Position numbers and translations under genes: made by a program. The notes beneath the pieces were generated by a model. That model was not told the origin of the DNA, made no database searches, and saw nothing but the letters and a program-made list of their open reading frames with translations. This document shows positions 10,411-22,236 of a stretch of DNA of 64,000 nucleotides, one piece after another. Each line of letters starts with the position of its first letter. The first letter of the stretch is position 1. The stretch is from Symbiodinium microadriaticum (taxonomy: Eukaryota; Sar; Dinophyceae; Suessiales; Symbiodiniaceae), in assembly GCA_001939145.1 (NCBI GenBank), contig LSRX01000070.1:1206527-1270526 (forward strand), in the 5' to 3' direction.

Positions 10411-13400
10411 TCACAAAGTGCAGATGCTGGAAAATGCAGCAACGGAAATGACCTCTCTCGTGTGGCCTGTCTCATCGTTGCAGGTTTGGTCTTCTTGTAC
10501 CTTGAGTTGGACTGATGCCGATGTGGTTCCGACGATCTTGGCCCAGCTACCATCGCCGCCCCACCTAGTCGACTGACTCGCAACCACCAGTGGCGCGGGC
10601 CCTAAGTCAGCTCCGAAAGACAGGGATTTCGTCTTGTGGGTGATGGATCTGTCCGAAACGGCAGCAGCGCACGTTACCGAAGCTCCTTGTGCATCTTGGA
10701 AAGTGTCCGTGCCTTTTTGCATTGCCACCCAGCCGATGACCTCATCGGTTTTGACGAGGGGCACAGAAACCTGGCCGGTTTCGGAGAGCTCCAGAGAAAC
10801 CCAAGCATCCGCATTGTGAACAGAGTTGGTTGCGACTGTGAACCACGGTTGCGAAGTCCCACTTGGAAGACCGATCTCGTTGTTGGTTGTCTGAACGGTG
10901 GACAGGAAAGCCGGCGGTTCGGCAAAGGAATGTGAGAAGTCCACTTTGGACCATGATCTTGACATGCTTTTGTCTCGGCATTTCTTCCCTTGCTGGACCT
11001 TCTTCATCGAGATCGTCCCTGCCTCCAACCACAGCCCGCTGGCACCTGGCAGTTGGCGAAGCCCAGGAGCCACCGCCAGGAAGGAGACACCCATCGTGCC
11101 ACTGCTGACCGTAGTGCCAGAAGGCACCGCAACGACAGCCTTGAACCCAGTCTTGGTCACGTCCGCTAGGCGAACGGTCGATGGTCCCGGGAAGTCCTCC
11201 GTGGGGGTTGTCACGACAATGGGCACCTCGGTGAAAGGGTTCTGGAAAATGACGGTTGTCCATCCGAGCGTGCTTATGGTGATCCGCCCGGTCTCTAATG
11301 TTGCGGGTCCGCTACCCGCTGTCGTGGTCGTGGCTGCGGTTGTCGTGGTGGTCGTCGTAGTCGTCGTCGTGGTAGTTGTAGTGGTGGTTGTCGTGGTGGT
11401 CGTTGTAGTCGTGGTTGTGGTAGTTGTTGTGGTCGTTGTAGTTGTGGTAGTGGTTGTCGCAGTGGTCGTGGTAGTCGTAGTGGTCGTGGTAGTCGTGGTT
11501 GTCGTAGTGGTTGTGGTCGTTGTGGTAGTCGTGGTTGTGGTAGTTGTAGTGGTGGTAGTCGTGGTTGTCGTCGTTGTAGTAGTTGTTGTGGTAGTAGTAG
11601 TCGTGGTAGTGGTGGTAGTCGTGGTTGTCGTCGTTGTAGTAGTTGTTGTGGTAGTAGTAGTCGTGGTAGTTGTGGTAGTCGTGGTTGTCGTCGTTGTAGT
11701 AGTTGTTGTGGTAGTAGTAGTCGTGGTAGTGGTGGTAGTCGTGGTTGTCGTCGTTGTTGTGGTAGTAGTAGTCGTCGTGGTAGCCGTCGTCGTTGTGGTG
11801 GTCGTCGTTGTGGTCGTCGTCGTAGTCGTAGTGGCCGACTTACGCACGCAGTTGTACATGTCCGTCATCTGCAAGATATCACCTTCTGATAGACGCCCTC
11901 TCTGCCCCACCAGGTTGTTGTTGCTCGCAGGAATGGTGTCGTAGTAAGGACCAGTCGGGCCAGTTTGGCGAGGATAATGCATGATGCTCTCGAAGTCGTA
12001 GGGCGCATGGCCCACCCAGACATCATCCGGACCGTCGTAAGCCGAGCCGGTGTAGGGGCCACCTTTCGGGACGTACTGCGCTGCCCAGTTGCTGGCCACG
12101 TTCTCCCAGTAGACCTTCAAATGGGGACCATAGCCATGATATTGTTGACTCCCATCCGTTCGCTGCTGCGTGTGATGCATGCCGAGAGTGTGGCCAATCT
12201 CCTGGGTTCTTGTTAAGGAACTTAACTTCAATGATTCAACTGCCACAACAAGGAAACCCGATGTTGTTTACTATAGCTTCTTATAGTATGGTAACGTCAA
12301 CTAGACTCTTTAAATAAGAGCCTAGTCTCGTGAACGATGTTGCCCCTTTGCCCCATGCTGTTGCACCATCCCAGGTACACTTCGCTGGGCTTTGCGCGAC
12401 CAACTGTGGCCGAGCAACCAGATGACCTTGAGTTCACCCTGATGTGTTGCTGGCCCTGGACACGCGTGTGATCCTCGATCAAGGCAATGCAGGTCTCAGT
12501 GCGCCAGACCTCTGCTGCAGCACGGAAGGCCTCCTTTCGGATCTCATCATTCACGCAGTTGTCAGCCCAGTTGTACCTGACGACGACGACATCCACCCAC
12601 TGATCGATCATGCCATCCGGCGTCACATTCGATCGCTCCCACCAGTGTCTGCCAGCGTTGCACTCGGGACAGTTCCTGAGCCAGTTCGGCTCGATGCGCT
12701 CCGAGTCCGTGGCCGTCTGGGTGAGAGAGTCTCCCGTCTCCGCCTTGGCACCATCCTCATGTCCGATGCGCTCGCCAAGCACCACGGAGATAACGTGGGT
12801 CTGATCACCCTCTGAGATTTTCAGCAGATGGTTCGGCACCGAGCCACCCGACACGAAAGGGCCTTTCCAGCGATACACGCGCATTGGGCACTCGCCTTCC
12901 TCCAAGCAGCTGCTTTGCCTTGTCGGTGGGAGCTGAAGTCCCGGCCGAGGCTTCTTCCCCTGCCACACCAGGTTCAGGGCCGTTGCGCCGCAGCGACACT
13001 CCACGCCTTGAACCAGAGCAAAGAGGTCCAGGCCCTCCCCCATACAGAACTCGAAGCACATGACCGGCGTCATGGCATTGCTGCGCAGCCGGAAGAAGGG
13101 CATCCCACCACGGCAGGGGCCACTTTGCGCGTCGTGGTCGATGCAGGTCTCGTCCAACAGCGAGACCTCCTTGCTCTCCTGAAACTGCGGCTGATATTCC
13201 TCTTCGGCTACGGGGAAGCAGCCCAAGCACTCAAAGTGCTCGTCGTCCTCATTGTCGGTTGTATCCTCTAGATCCGGGTGCAAGTCTTTGCAGACATCCT
13301 CGTCACAGCCCATCACACCGCAGCCGCAGTGCCTTGTGAGAGCAGGCCGCGGCAGCCCTGCGCACAACTCCTCAGAGACTTCTTCGCCATCGATGGTGAA

Positions 13401-13670
13401 GCAGCCCCGTGTCCGAAACTGCGAAGGCTTCAGATCTGGGGATGATGTGCAAGGGCGAAAGCAGTTGCTGAAGGGCTGAGCGACCCATACCACTGGTCTT
13501 GCCGGCTCTTGCACTCTGGTGATGCCCTGCCGGAACTGTATGAACAAGTTGCCACCGCTCCTGGTGCTGTTTTCCCCACAAGCTGGTGAATTCGGTGAAC
13601 TGCACACATCACCTGCGCCGCTGACGCAGATGCGAGCAAAGACGCACAATGTCACGAATAAATGCACCAT
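10411..13670 (-). CDS. Secreted astacin-family zinc metalloprotease with TSP1-like, WSC-like and lectin-like parts
   Basis: The gene has two exons: 13670-12330 (447 codons) and 12201-10411 (596 codons plus stop), about 1043 residues in all. The start ATG is followed by a hydrophobic signal peptide (residues 1 to about 18). Residues 61-120 are Cys-rich and resemble a thrombospondin type 1 repeat. Residues 176-267 resemble a WSC domain, with C205, C209, C225 and C227 visible. The astacin catalytic domain runs from about 350 to 555. Its zinc site HEIGHTLGMHH (447-457) forms only when the exons are joined, and its Met-turn SIMHYPR lies about 70 residues later. A threonine tract of about 167 residues follows, then a C-terminal region with two repeats of the type FxxPFxExPxxxxT, reminiscent of H-type lectins. 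The protein is probably exported and cleaves proteins or matrix. The Glu that normally follows the third zinc His is Thr here. The family call is firm; substrate and accessory domain names are inference. Confidence 0.85.
11329..11832 (-). repeat. Thr-coding (ACN)n trinucleotide tract with a 60-bp higher-order repeat
   Basis: On the minus strand nearly every codon is ACN (Thr), with a few Ala. The third base varies, so the amino acid rather than the DNA repeat is kept. The segments 11581-11640, 11641-11700 and 11701-11760 are near-identical 60-bp units, each worth 20 residues. The tract links the protease domain to the C-terminal region and could be heavily O-glycosylated. The plus-strand poly-Val frame is its shadow. 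Confidence 0.95.
12202..12329 (-). other. Intron (128 bp) with GA-AG border in the astacin gene
   Basis: Removing 12329-12202 joins GTT-CAC to GAG-ATT-GGC in phase 0 and completes the HExxH zinc motif; the unspliced frame runs into a stop. Read in the gene direction, the intron begins gagactagg and ends aacccag, and the next exon begins gag. The border is therefore GA-AG with the three bases gag at both edges. A hairpin lies at each end: plus-strand ctagactctt pairs with aagagcctag (12301-12325), and gttaag pairs with cttaac near the 3' end. Non-GT 5' splice sites are known in dinoflagellates. Confidence 0.75.
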
Positions 13671-15576
13671 GAGAAGATGCTACAGTCAAGGCTTGGAGCG
13701 AATTATTGTGCTAGGCATGGGCTTGGGCCGCCCAAAGGCTTTAAGGTTTCGGGGTTCTGATAGCAAAGGAAGGAAGCACGATTGGCACGGTGCGTTTTGG
13801 ATTCCCGGCATCAGCTGAAGGCGCAGGCAGAAGAAACAAACTCAGTTCCCAACGCGACTTCACCCTTCTCTCCATGGCTTTTTGTCCTGCACTTGCCAGT
13901 TTAGGGTTTACAGGGGTTTAGGGTTTATACGGGTTTACGGGGATTTGCAGTACTGCACCAAGCCGATGCCCTCTATCTTTTGATCTGGCACTGCTGACCG
14001 TCCCTTCCTGGTGCAGGCTGGTACCACTGAGTGTCAATAATTCCTCTTGCTGGGGTTGGTCGCGCAATTGTTATGATTCATCCTTCCGGGATATTTGCTG
14101 GCATCCGCCCAAACCCGACTGAGGCTTCAGCATGCCACCGTGGAGGCCTGCAGGCCTGTAGTGACCAGTGTACGCTGCAGGATGATTCTTGTCGTGATCT
14201 CGCTGCTAAGACCAGATAGAGCCGATGAAGAGAGCACCTCACTGATACGATAAGGAGATGCAATGCCCCGTGGCGACCAAGCGCCCGACCCAGAACCACC
14301 TGGCTGCAATCGCGGAGACCTTGTTCTCCCAGATCTTGAGATTCTATTACTTATGACCTGCAGAAACGAGATGTATACCTCCCTGCCAGAAGTCAACTCA
14401 AAAAATAAATCCTGAGCCCAGAAGCTTCTCAAACCCAATCTGGGAAACCCGACGCTGTGCTGGGCTCCGGCCGAGCTTTGGCAGATTGAGTCAGAGGATC
14501 GGACGGACTGGGTGACCTTTCTAGGGCGTAGGAGTGGTCAGGAATTCAGGGCCTGAGGCTTTTTGGGCATCTCGTTGTTTTTTGGGGACTTCAGGGGCTT
14601 AAGACTTAGAGTTCAAGGTATGTTGGTGTTGGGCAAAAGAGCCTTACAGACTCCTGTCGACTCGAGACGACGCCCAACTTGGCAGTTCGGAAGTCTCGCC
14701 GAATTCGGTGCCCTCGCCTGCATCCCTTGGAACTGGAGAAACTGCAAGGATCCAGTAGAGATGCCCCCCCTTAGATGACATTGACCTTGTGCAGGATTTC
14801 GTTAAATTTTTCCAATTGCGACAATCACAAAGGCGAAGCCACGCAGCTGAGGCTCATGCGAGGCACGCTGCGGGCTGAGAGACCTGGTGTCATGGACGCC
14901 CGACGCGCACTCGGCCACCGGTCCAATTGTTCCTGTATTTGTGGGGCTTATGTGCTGGTGGCCACAACAAACACTCAAGGCATCGACGGTAGGCCAAAAG
15001 TGGAGGTCGCTTGATCGCCAAATTAACCATTCACGGAGCGATTTTGTCTTTTTAAACAACCAGAACACACTTTATCCGCTAGATAATATCGCTATATACT
15101 AGCCCTAAACCCCTGCATTAGCCCGAGGTTGGCTACCCCGGCTGAGACCGGAGCCCTGCTCCTCGCGGACGCGGCTGCGCGGGCCTCGTGAAGCTCCGGG
15201 CTGCTAGGGCTTTGGGATTTTTGGATGCTTATGGGAGGGTTTAAGGCTTAAAGGTCTTATAGGGCTTATATTGTTTTCAGAAGGCTTTATATATATATAT
15301 ATGTATATGCCTATGTATGTATGCGGCTAGAATCTGTTGTCAACCATGTACAGGGTGACCAAGATCTGGCGGAATCTAGGGTCGAGCACAGTGGGTTGAC
15401 GCTACAAAAACCGTCTCAGGATTGTACAATGCAGGCCGCATGCAGCCGACAGCATATCGCGAGGGATCGACTTGTTCCTTCGGTGACGTGAGGTAGGCAT
15501 ACCCTGGAAGGAGGCGGCAAGGGTTACCCAACATGCAGATATATGCCTATCTGTAGATGATTGTAGATGTGTATAC

Positions 15577-15612
15577 ACCCTAAACCCTAAACCCTATAAA
15601 CCCTAAACCATA
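15577..15612 (-). repeat. CCCTAAA telomere-like block
   Basis: Four near-contiguous units (ccctaaa, ccctaaa, ccctata, ccctaaa) in the CCCTAAA orientation. Confidence 0.8.
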
Positions 15613-17305
15613 AGCTCGTGCGTCGAACGTTTTGGAGCTCAACCTGGGCTCCCCTGCAAGGCTCGCTGCGTCTGGCTGACTCCCTGCGGCCTGCTTGGAG
15701 CCCTGCGTAGTGGGTCAGCAAGAAAAAAAAAGATTCAGAATGGATATAGGGGCCTGAATAAGTAGAGAAGTGGCTTCGGATAGGCTTTAGAATAGGAGCC
15801 CTATGCAACAGTATTAACATAGTTGAAAACTTCAAACTTCTATGTGAATGAGCGCCAGCCACCCTTGTTATAATCTGCTCGTGGCACTGTCCAGGTTCGT
15901 CTTTCGCTGACGCACCTCGAACCCCTGCGGCTCCTAGACATCCAGATCCTGGAATAAAGAAGCTTGCACCGGGGAAGGGTTTGCTTGATTCATGTACAAG
16001 TAACACTAATAATGACAAAATAATGATCTTGACCACACAACATAATTCTGCAGTACTCATCACCAGAACAATAAGTTAATAAAGATAAAGAAGTCAGGCT
16101 CATAAGGCTTCGATTCAGCTCGAGCAGGGTCGCCTCACTCTCGGAGTGCCTTTATCTGAGCACGGGTGTCTCGCGGGTTTTTTTCTTAGCCATGGGATTT
16201 GGCCGAGTGCGCTGGGTTCTGGATTTTTTCAGTGGCACGGCGAAATCCCATCACATCAACATCGCTGGAACAAATGCTGTGACAGGGCAGAGGCTCCTGC
16301 TTCTACTTCCGAGTACACTGGCACAGTAGCATAACGCAAAACAACAAAAGCCATGAAGTGCCAGAGTATTTCTGACCCTCATCCACCTTGTCCTCCTCTT
16401 CCACACTGTTCCTGTTACTCTTAGTAAAGGCATTAATTACGCACGTTTCCAGAGACACGTCGAGCGGTCCAGATCGATCTATCTGCGTATTGGTATCTTT
16501 CTATCTCAACATCTTGGCAAGCACAGCGGCATTCATGAACAAAGGCCACCGGAGTGGGACGAATAATTCCAGCCTTGACTGCACATCTGCAGCTTTTGGA
16601 GCTCGGGTGGGTGCCGACCTGTGCATTTTTTAAGCCTGAAACTTCGCTGTGTTGCTGGCTGGATGCTTTTTGAGAGCGGACTGAACATCCAGCTGCATCA
16701 TCATCATAGCAAAATGCGCCCCAAACCCGGGCGGGCATCTCTGAACCCCCCAATAACACACACGTAAAGCCTAAAGTTCTACAGCGTCCAGGTCGCGAGC
16801 TGCGGGCGCTTATGCACGAAGTAGTGGGGGAAAACAGGCTCTGTGTCACGAAACGAATCGGACATTAGTTAAAAAGAAATCCGGGATTTCTTAATCAGGT
16901 TCTTGCATTGAACCCTTCACCCCCAAAATCACGAACCTAGAGCTCTGGAGCCTAAACTCGCCCCCGAATCAGATTCCCACCTTATGCTGGGGACCCCCGC
17001 ATGCCGGCAGTGGAACGTGGAGCTTCAGGCAGGGAACCAGCAGTGGACGGCCTGGGAGCATGAGGCAATAAGTTCTTTCTTGTGGGTTTTGCTCTTGGTT
17101 GAGGGTGTTGCTTATGAAGGCTGGGGTTCTTTCATGCGCAAGGATTCCGGCCGGTTTGTGATTTCGGGGTTCGGGGCTTTGCGGCGCTCTGCGCCTCCGG
17201 GTTTATGTAAAGCAGGGCAATCCCCGAGAAACAAGATTCTCTTGTTCTCTCCCATCCTCTTCTGCAGAATCAACTCATTGTCCAAGGCCACGACCACCGC
17301 CACCA

Positions 17306-17404
17306 CCATCATCGTCATCATCATCACAACATCTGCATTGTCTCGAAGTGCTGCCAGCAACAACAGCATGATGCTGCTGATAGTGGGGATGAGGATGACG
17401 ATGG

Positions 17405-17434
<30 letters not shown>
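17306..17434. repeat. Trinucleotide (CAT)n and (GAT)n runs
   Basis: A CAT/CAC run near 17306-17335 and a GAT/GAC run near 17390-17434 flank about 55 bases of unique DNA. They give His- or Asp-rich frames on the minus strand that I treat as shadows. Confidence 0.85.
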
Positions 17435-17435
<1 letters not shown>

Positions 17436-18365
17436 AACGGGTAGTTGAATTTCTTTGTTGTTGCGATAGCTCTCCTGCAATGGCCGCTTGTCTCAATACT
17501 CGAAGAGGAATGGTTGCAGTCGTGGGTCACATTCTGGAAACAAAAGACCCAGACTCAAGTCAGCGATGAGGCAGGATTGATCGATATTCTGGAGATTGAT
17601 TCGGGATTCAAGCTCAAAGACCCATTGCCGGAAATCCTCCTCGCAGCAGCCCCGAATCCCAAAAAACCGTCTGTAGCGCCCGGCGGTTGCACCGATGGAG
17701 CGACAGCCGGACCAGGTGATACATCTCTGGCATAGGACCTTTGCCGTTGCTGCCAGAAATGCTCATGGTCATGCGACAAGACCGACTAGGAATGTCTGTC
17801 GCAAACACGGCGGCAGCATTATCGCGACGGTTCGACGGTGCTGACGGCCCAGGTGTTGCTAAACATATACACAGATTCACCTTAAACCCAAGGCCTCCTC
17901 GCCCAAGCCTCTCCCCAAAACTTCGAGGTCGACACGGGGCAGTGCCGCTTCGATCGTTTTCCGGCTTTCTGCGGCTGTCTTTCATGGCGCCAGCGGGGTT
18001 GGGAGACCTGATACTGTCAGAAGGCATCCCCCAGGGCTTAAGGCAAGGTATCCTGCCAAGATTTGGTACCTAACCCCAAGCCCAAACCTAAAAACGCACC
18101 CGACCCTGAATTGCAAGCCATAAAACCTACACTGCAAAGTGAAGGACCGATTACGACGGCGTCTTTGGAAAACTCTTCGAGCTCGCGGAGACTGTTTTCT
18201 GTTGATAGGGTAGCGGGTTTGTGTGATTCGGGCTTGCGGGCCTTTTCATGATGCTTTTTACATAGCCTTTTTGGGGAACGCTTCTTAAGATGCAGGGTAA
18301 GGGTCCAAGTCGGGAAGGCCTCAAGTTTACGCAGGGGACTTCCGGCTCGGGAGTTGTTGGGGGCA

Positions 18366-18500
18366 AGGGTTTAGGGTTTAAGGTATGGTTGAGGTTGAGG
18401 GTTTAGGGATTGGTTAGGGTTTAAGGTTTAGGGCTTAGGGTTTGGTCAGGAGGGTTTAGGGTACGGTTGGGGTTGAGGGTCTAGGGTTTGGCTAGGGTTG
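18366..18500 (+). repeat. Longest degenerate TTTAGGG field
   Basis: About ten TTTAGGG-like motifs alternate with related G/T-rich variants (ggttaggg, ggttgaggg, ctaggg) over 135 bases, all in the same orientation. It looks like a decayed telomere-type array. Confidence 0.75.
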
Positions 18501-20767
18501 CTGTCCATTCAATTGATTGTAGGTCTGTTTGCTGGCCGGGCGGGTTAGGAAGACTTAAGACCAAAGCTTTGCTCCGGCCACAAAATGGGACATGGAGTGT
18601 GGTCCTGACGATGTTTGGGCCTGATTCCCCAAGCCCTAAACCCCCTACGCGCCTCTAGATCAAGCATAGGACTCTGATATAGAAATCTTGGGTCTGCGTT
18701 CAGCCTCCTTATATGGATCCTAGTGTTTTGGGGGTTTTAGGACCAGGGTCTCTTAATCAAGCTCCTCAAACTGCTCCGCAGTTTTCATGCGCTGCCTGGC
18801 CTGGTCTGGGCCTCCGCTTGCGCCGAGTAGCCAGATGACCTGACATTCTTGTTGTTCTCATCCTTTACTATGACAACGTGTGGCGTGGGCATGCATGCCG
18901 TGGTATAGTATGGCAGAGACAGTATCGCAGTACGACGTAATGCTTTATAGCTACAACTGGGCGTTCTGCCGAGGGACTAGGGTTGGGTCCAAGCTTCGGA
19001 TTGCTGCTCTGCCTCGCCTGGCCTAGAGACCAGAGAACCAACTTGCTCCAGCGAGCCATCAGACTGCAGGTGGTCTTGCGTCGATGAGCGATGTTCCTAG
19101 AGACCATGCCTGCGCGAAGCCTAATTCCCCCTCTCCGTCGGTGGCACTCGCACTCCTCCCTAAACCCTGAGCAATCGACGTCGGCAACGCCGAAGTGAAG
19201 TCTATGACAAACACCATTTAGCCTTTTAACTCCAACCGTCGCCTCTTTAGCTCCGGCTTCTGAGACAGGACTGTTGCCGGGAAGCTTGCCCAATTGATCC
19301 AGAGCTTGTTATTGTTGGTAACTGCTGCGGCCACCCTGTCCTACATCTGTAGCTGTGAAGCGAAACAGTAAACAACGAAGAACCAGCGATTGCAGCAAGG
19401 CAACAGCAATGCTTTGTAGAGTTGCCCGAGGATGCAACGAGGGGCTGCGCACGCGCGACCCCGCCAGGGCTCCGGAAGACGACCTTTCTGATTTGCTGCG
19501 GGGGCAGAGACCTATTTCGGGTTTGGGGTGGTTCTGGGCTCCGAGTACCTATAGTCTCTTCACTAACCCAACTGTATATCTAGGATCCTGTAGAGCATCA
19601 AGGAAAAGGAACTACAATGGAGACTGTAGGTCAGCTCAGGAAGGCATCACTATGCCGGATACACGACCTTCACGTCTCCAGATCCGGGTAACGAGACGGA
19701 CGGACGGACTAAGGCGAAGATGGAACCTCAATTGAACCGAAGCTCTCTCATGTGTTAAATGCCCTGTATGCTAACACCGAAATTCCTAGCTCTGAAAAGA
19801 CAATGGCCAAACAAAGCGCTTAGTCGATTTTCCTTGACCTTGAAAAAATAATGTCGTGTACTCGCCTACCTCATTACTTTAGCCGACCGCGACAGCGGTT
19901 CTGAAGCTGCCGTGCGAGACATTCATCCAGATCCTAAGTCATACACTTCTTCTTCTTCTTCTTCGTTCTTCGCTTGCTTCGGCTCTGCACCGACAGAGAT
20001 CATAAGTTGAAGTAGCTGCCAGGCTTCGTTCGGGCATTGGGGCTGTGACGTTCCCGTTGTCTGAAACAGGCGGACTTCCTTTGGTGCCCGCCTAAGAGCG
20101 GAACCTTGCAGTGTTAATGGTGCGACCAAGTCTAAGTCCTAAGGCGTACTGTCAGTTCAATCATCTGGATTTACACAGAGAGCCCCATGTCCACCCTTCG
20201 TAAATCCCCGGTTTCCTTGTGACCGCGAAGCTCTGAGACCCACACGGGCCGATCTTCCACTGCTTCGATGCGATGCGGTTGCTGTCGGCCATCACCCCTG
20301 CCGTGTTGGCAGACCTTCTGCGGATATGGGTAGTCTGTAAGTATGGCGACACGAGTTGTTTGAGTCCGATGGCCAAAAATGCCGTTTCTGCATATCCTCC
20401 CCACGCTTTCTCGCCTACAAGAAGACTCTCCCATGGGATGTACTAAGCATAAACTGCCTATCTTGCTGAGCTTTTGCTGGGGATACAAGCAGTCGTCATC
20501 TTGAACCCTCAAGCCTCTTGTCCTAGGCCAAAACATGATCACAGGTAACGCTCAACATTCCTCGATCGACTGTGATCTAGTGGCAGAAGCCGGCACTTAA
20601 ATAAGGCACCCTGTTTTCAGAAGCTACTCATCTATCCTATCCCTGTCTATATCTAATCGAACCTCGTCTAATCGAATCCTATCTAGTTTGTCTATCGATT
20701 CCACATAACCTTGAACTAGTCTAAGAATCTAACCTCACAACATGTAATAAAAATGAACAAATGAGTA

Positions 20768-20856
20768 AATACATACATACATACATACATACAGACAGAC
20801 AGACAGACAGACAGACATACATTACATGGATGTATGTATGTAGGTAGGTAGGTAAG
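20768..20856. repeat. (CATA)n, (CAGA)n, (TATG)n, (TAGG)n microsatellite at the 5' edge of the retrotransposon
   Basis: Tetranucleotide arrays follow one another and end in about three TAGG units (about 20840-20852). The same TAGG tetranucleotide resumes at 35544, just past the A-run that ends the retrotransposon, so this array and that one probably belonged to one microsatellite before insertion. Confidence 0.9.
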
Positions 20857-21097
20857 GGCTCAGAAGACTCCGAAGCGGAGATTTTTGTTCCGTAGGAGAT
20901 AGCTGCAAGCCCCAAGCGCCGACCTGGCGCGCTTTTCGAAGCCGAGCTCACCACCCTGGCATCGGCACGCGCGGCTTCTACGCAGCCGTGCAAAAAAGCG
21001 AGCAAGGCTCGCAAAACGACAAGGCCGGACTCCATCTTGGAGAGATCTGGCTAGGCTACGGGCCCATCACGGGCACACAGTGGACGTCAAGCAGCCG

Positions 21098-22225
21098 ATG
21101 GGTGGAAAGAATGCATGGAATCACGGCGACTATGGGTCGCGGCAGCAAGGTGGATCTTGGGGGTATTGGCGTGGCAGCTATCAGGCCCGCTCTCCCAAGA
21201 ACATGTTTCCGGCATACGACCAGGGCCGGCAGGATACATGGCAGCCGAGTGGGCGAGAACAGGAACTCCCAGAGGTTCAGACTTTCACGCAGGCCTTGCA
21301 AGGCAGCCTCAACGGCACGCGCAAGGTAGAGCAGAGGGTCATCTCTTTGCAGTCTGGCCTCACCCGGCGCCAAGCGATGTGGGAAGCTTATCTCCGTGAC
21401 ATGAAGGATGCGCTACGCCGAGAGCAAGCCAGATTTGTGAAAGACATGGAAAAGTTACGAGCCGATCTTGGACAAGCTTTGCGTCAGCAGGAAGAAGCAC
21501 GAGCAGAGTTGGTAAGTGTTGCAGCTCTCGCCGGTCGTGCCCCAACCAGACCACCGCCAGACGATCGGGTGGATCGCGTCTTCGACGCTTGGTGCGCAGA
21601 AGACCCAGATGGCGACGCGCAAGCTGTTTTGAGAAGGGCCATGGCTGCGGCAAGCGAAGGCCGAATGGCACCTCCACAGCATCACGCGGCTCCAGCTACT
21701 CGTTCGATGGGGCCCCCTCCTGGTTTGCCGGCGGCACCATCACATGCCCCTGTGGATGCCGATGCCATCATGTCCGAGGTGGATGCCTGGGCAGGACACC
21801 TGCTTGGGCAGGATGCCCCTGCTCCCGCCGCTGCTTCGACAGCTGCGGACCCGGGAAGTGCTCTTTCACCAGAACATGGACTCTATGCAGACTCTGTCAC
21901 GCGAGATCCATATCTTCCGTCGCCTGGGCAGGCGGCTTTGCGATCTCGGATGGCGTCGGTATCTCCACGCATCAGGACGGGACCCTACGAAAGGCCTGCT
22001 GAAGAAGAGGCTGGTCCTGGAGGTCCAGGTGCGGCCAATGCTTTGGCATCTGCTCTGGCGGCTACCCGAGCGGCGACCCCATTCGGCCGAGGCATACCCC
22101 CCGGCATGGGCGAGCTCCGGAGCATCGATCCTGCAAAGCTACCTGTGCCCACTTTCATACAGGACGACGACGAACTTGCAGCGCCAACAGATCCGGGAGG
22201 TACCGAAGCTACAGCTGGTGCCTGA
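21098..22225 (+). CDS. Retrotransposon ORF1: gag-like protein with coiled coil
   Basis: The first in-frame ATG is at 21098. The frame is open further upstream, through a GTG at 21080, so the true start is uncertain. The product is about 375 residues. The N-terminus is rich in Gly, Trp, Tyr and Arg, which would suit RNA binding. Bases 21266-21530 encode a long charged helical stretch rich in Arg, Glu, Gln and Leu that I read as a coiled coil, as in ORF1 proteins of LINEs that trimerise. The C-terminal half is rich in Pro and Ala and probably disordered. No CCHC knuckle is seen in this frame. The stop at 22223-22225 lies 11 bases before the ATG of the next ORF. It probably coats the element RNA. 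The role is inferred from position and composition; no family was recognised by sequence. Confidence 0.65.
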   Translation: MGGKNAWNHGDYGSRQQGGSWGYWRGSYQARSPKNMFPAYDQGRQDTWQPSGREQELPEVQTFTQALQGSLNGTRKVEQRVISLQSGLTRRQAMWEAYLRDMKDALRREQARFVKDMEKLRADLGQALRQQEEARAELVSVAALAGRAPTRPPPDDRVDRVFDAWCAEDPDGDAQAVLRRAMAAASEGRMAPPQHHAAPATRSMGPPPGLPAAPSHAPVDADAIMSEVDAWAGHLLGQDAPAPAAASTAADPGSALSPEHGLYADSVTRDPYLPSPGQAALRSRMASVSPRIRTGPYERPAEEEAGPGGPGAANALASALAATRAATPFGRGIPPGMGELRSIDPAKLPVPTFIQDDDELAAPTDPGGTEATAGA

Positions 22226-22236
22226 TCCAGGTCCCC

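Larger units (their letters stand above)
13671..20767. other. Non-coding stretch between the astacin gene and the retrotransposon
   Basis: No protein family is recognisable. It should contain the astacin promoter just right of 13670, but no TATA-like element or spliced-leader acceptor is obvious. Telomere-like blocks lie at about 13900-13948, 15577-15612 and 18366-18500. Trinucleotide runs lie at about 17306-17335 and 17390-17434 (CAT/GAT), with a short (TTC)n at about 19947-19965. Confidence 0.55.

Noticed and set aside
10898..11944. Plus-strand open frame of 348 codons, mostly valine
   Set aside because: It is the antisense of the Thr tract of the astacin gene, which has the zinc motif and Met-turn on the minus strand.
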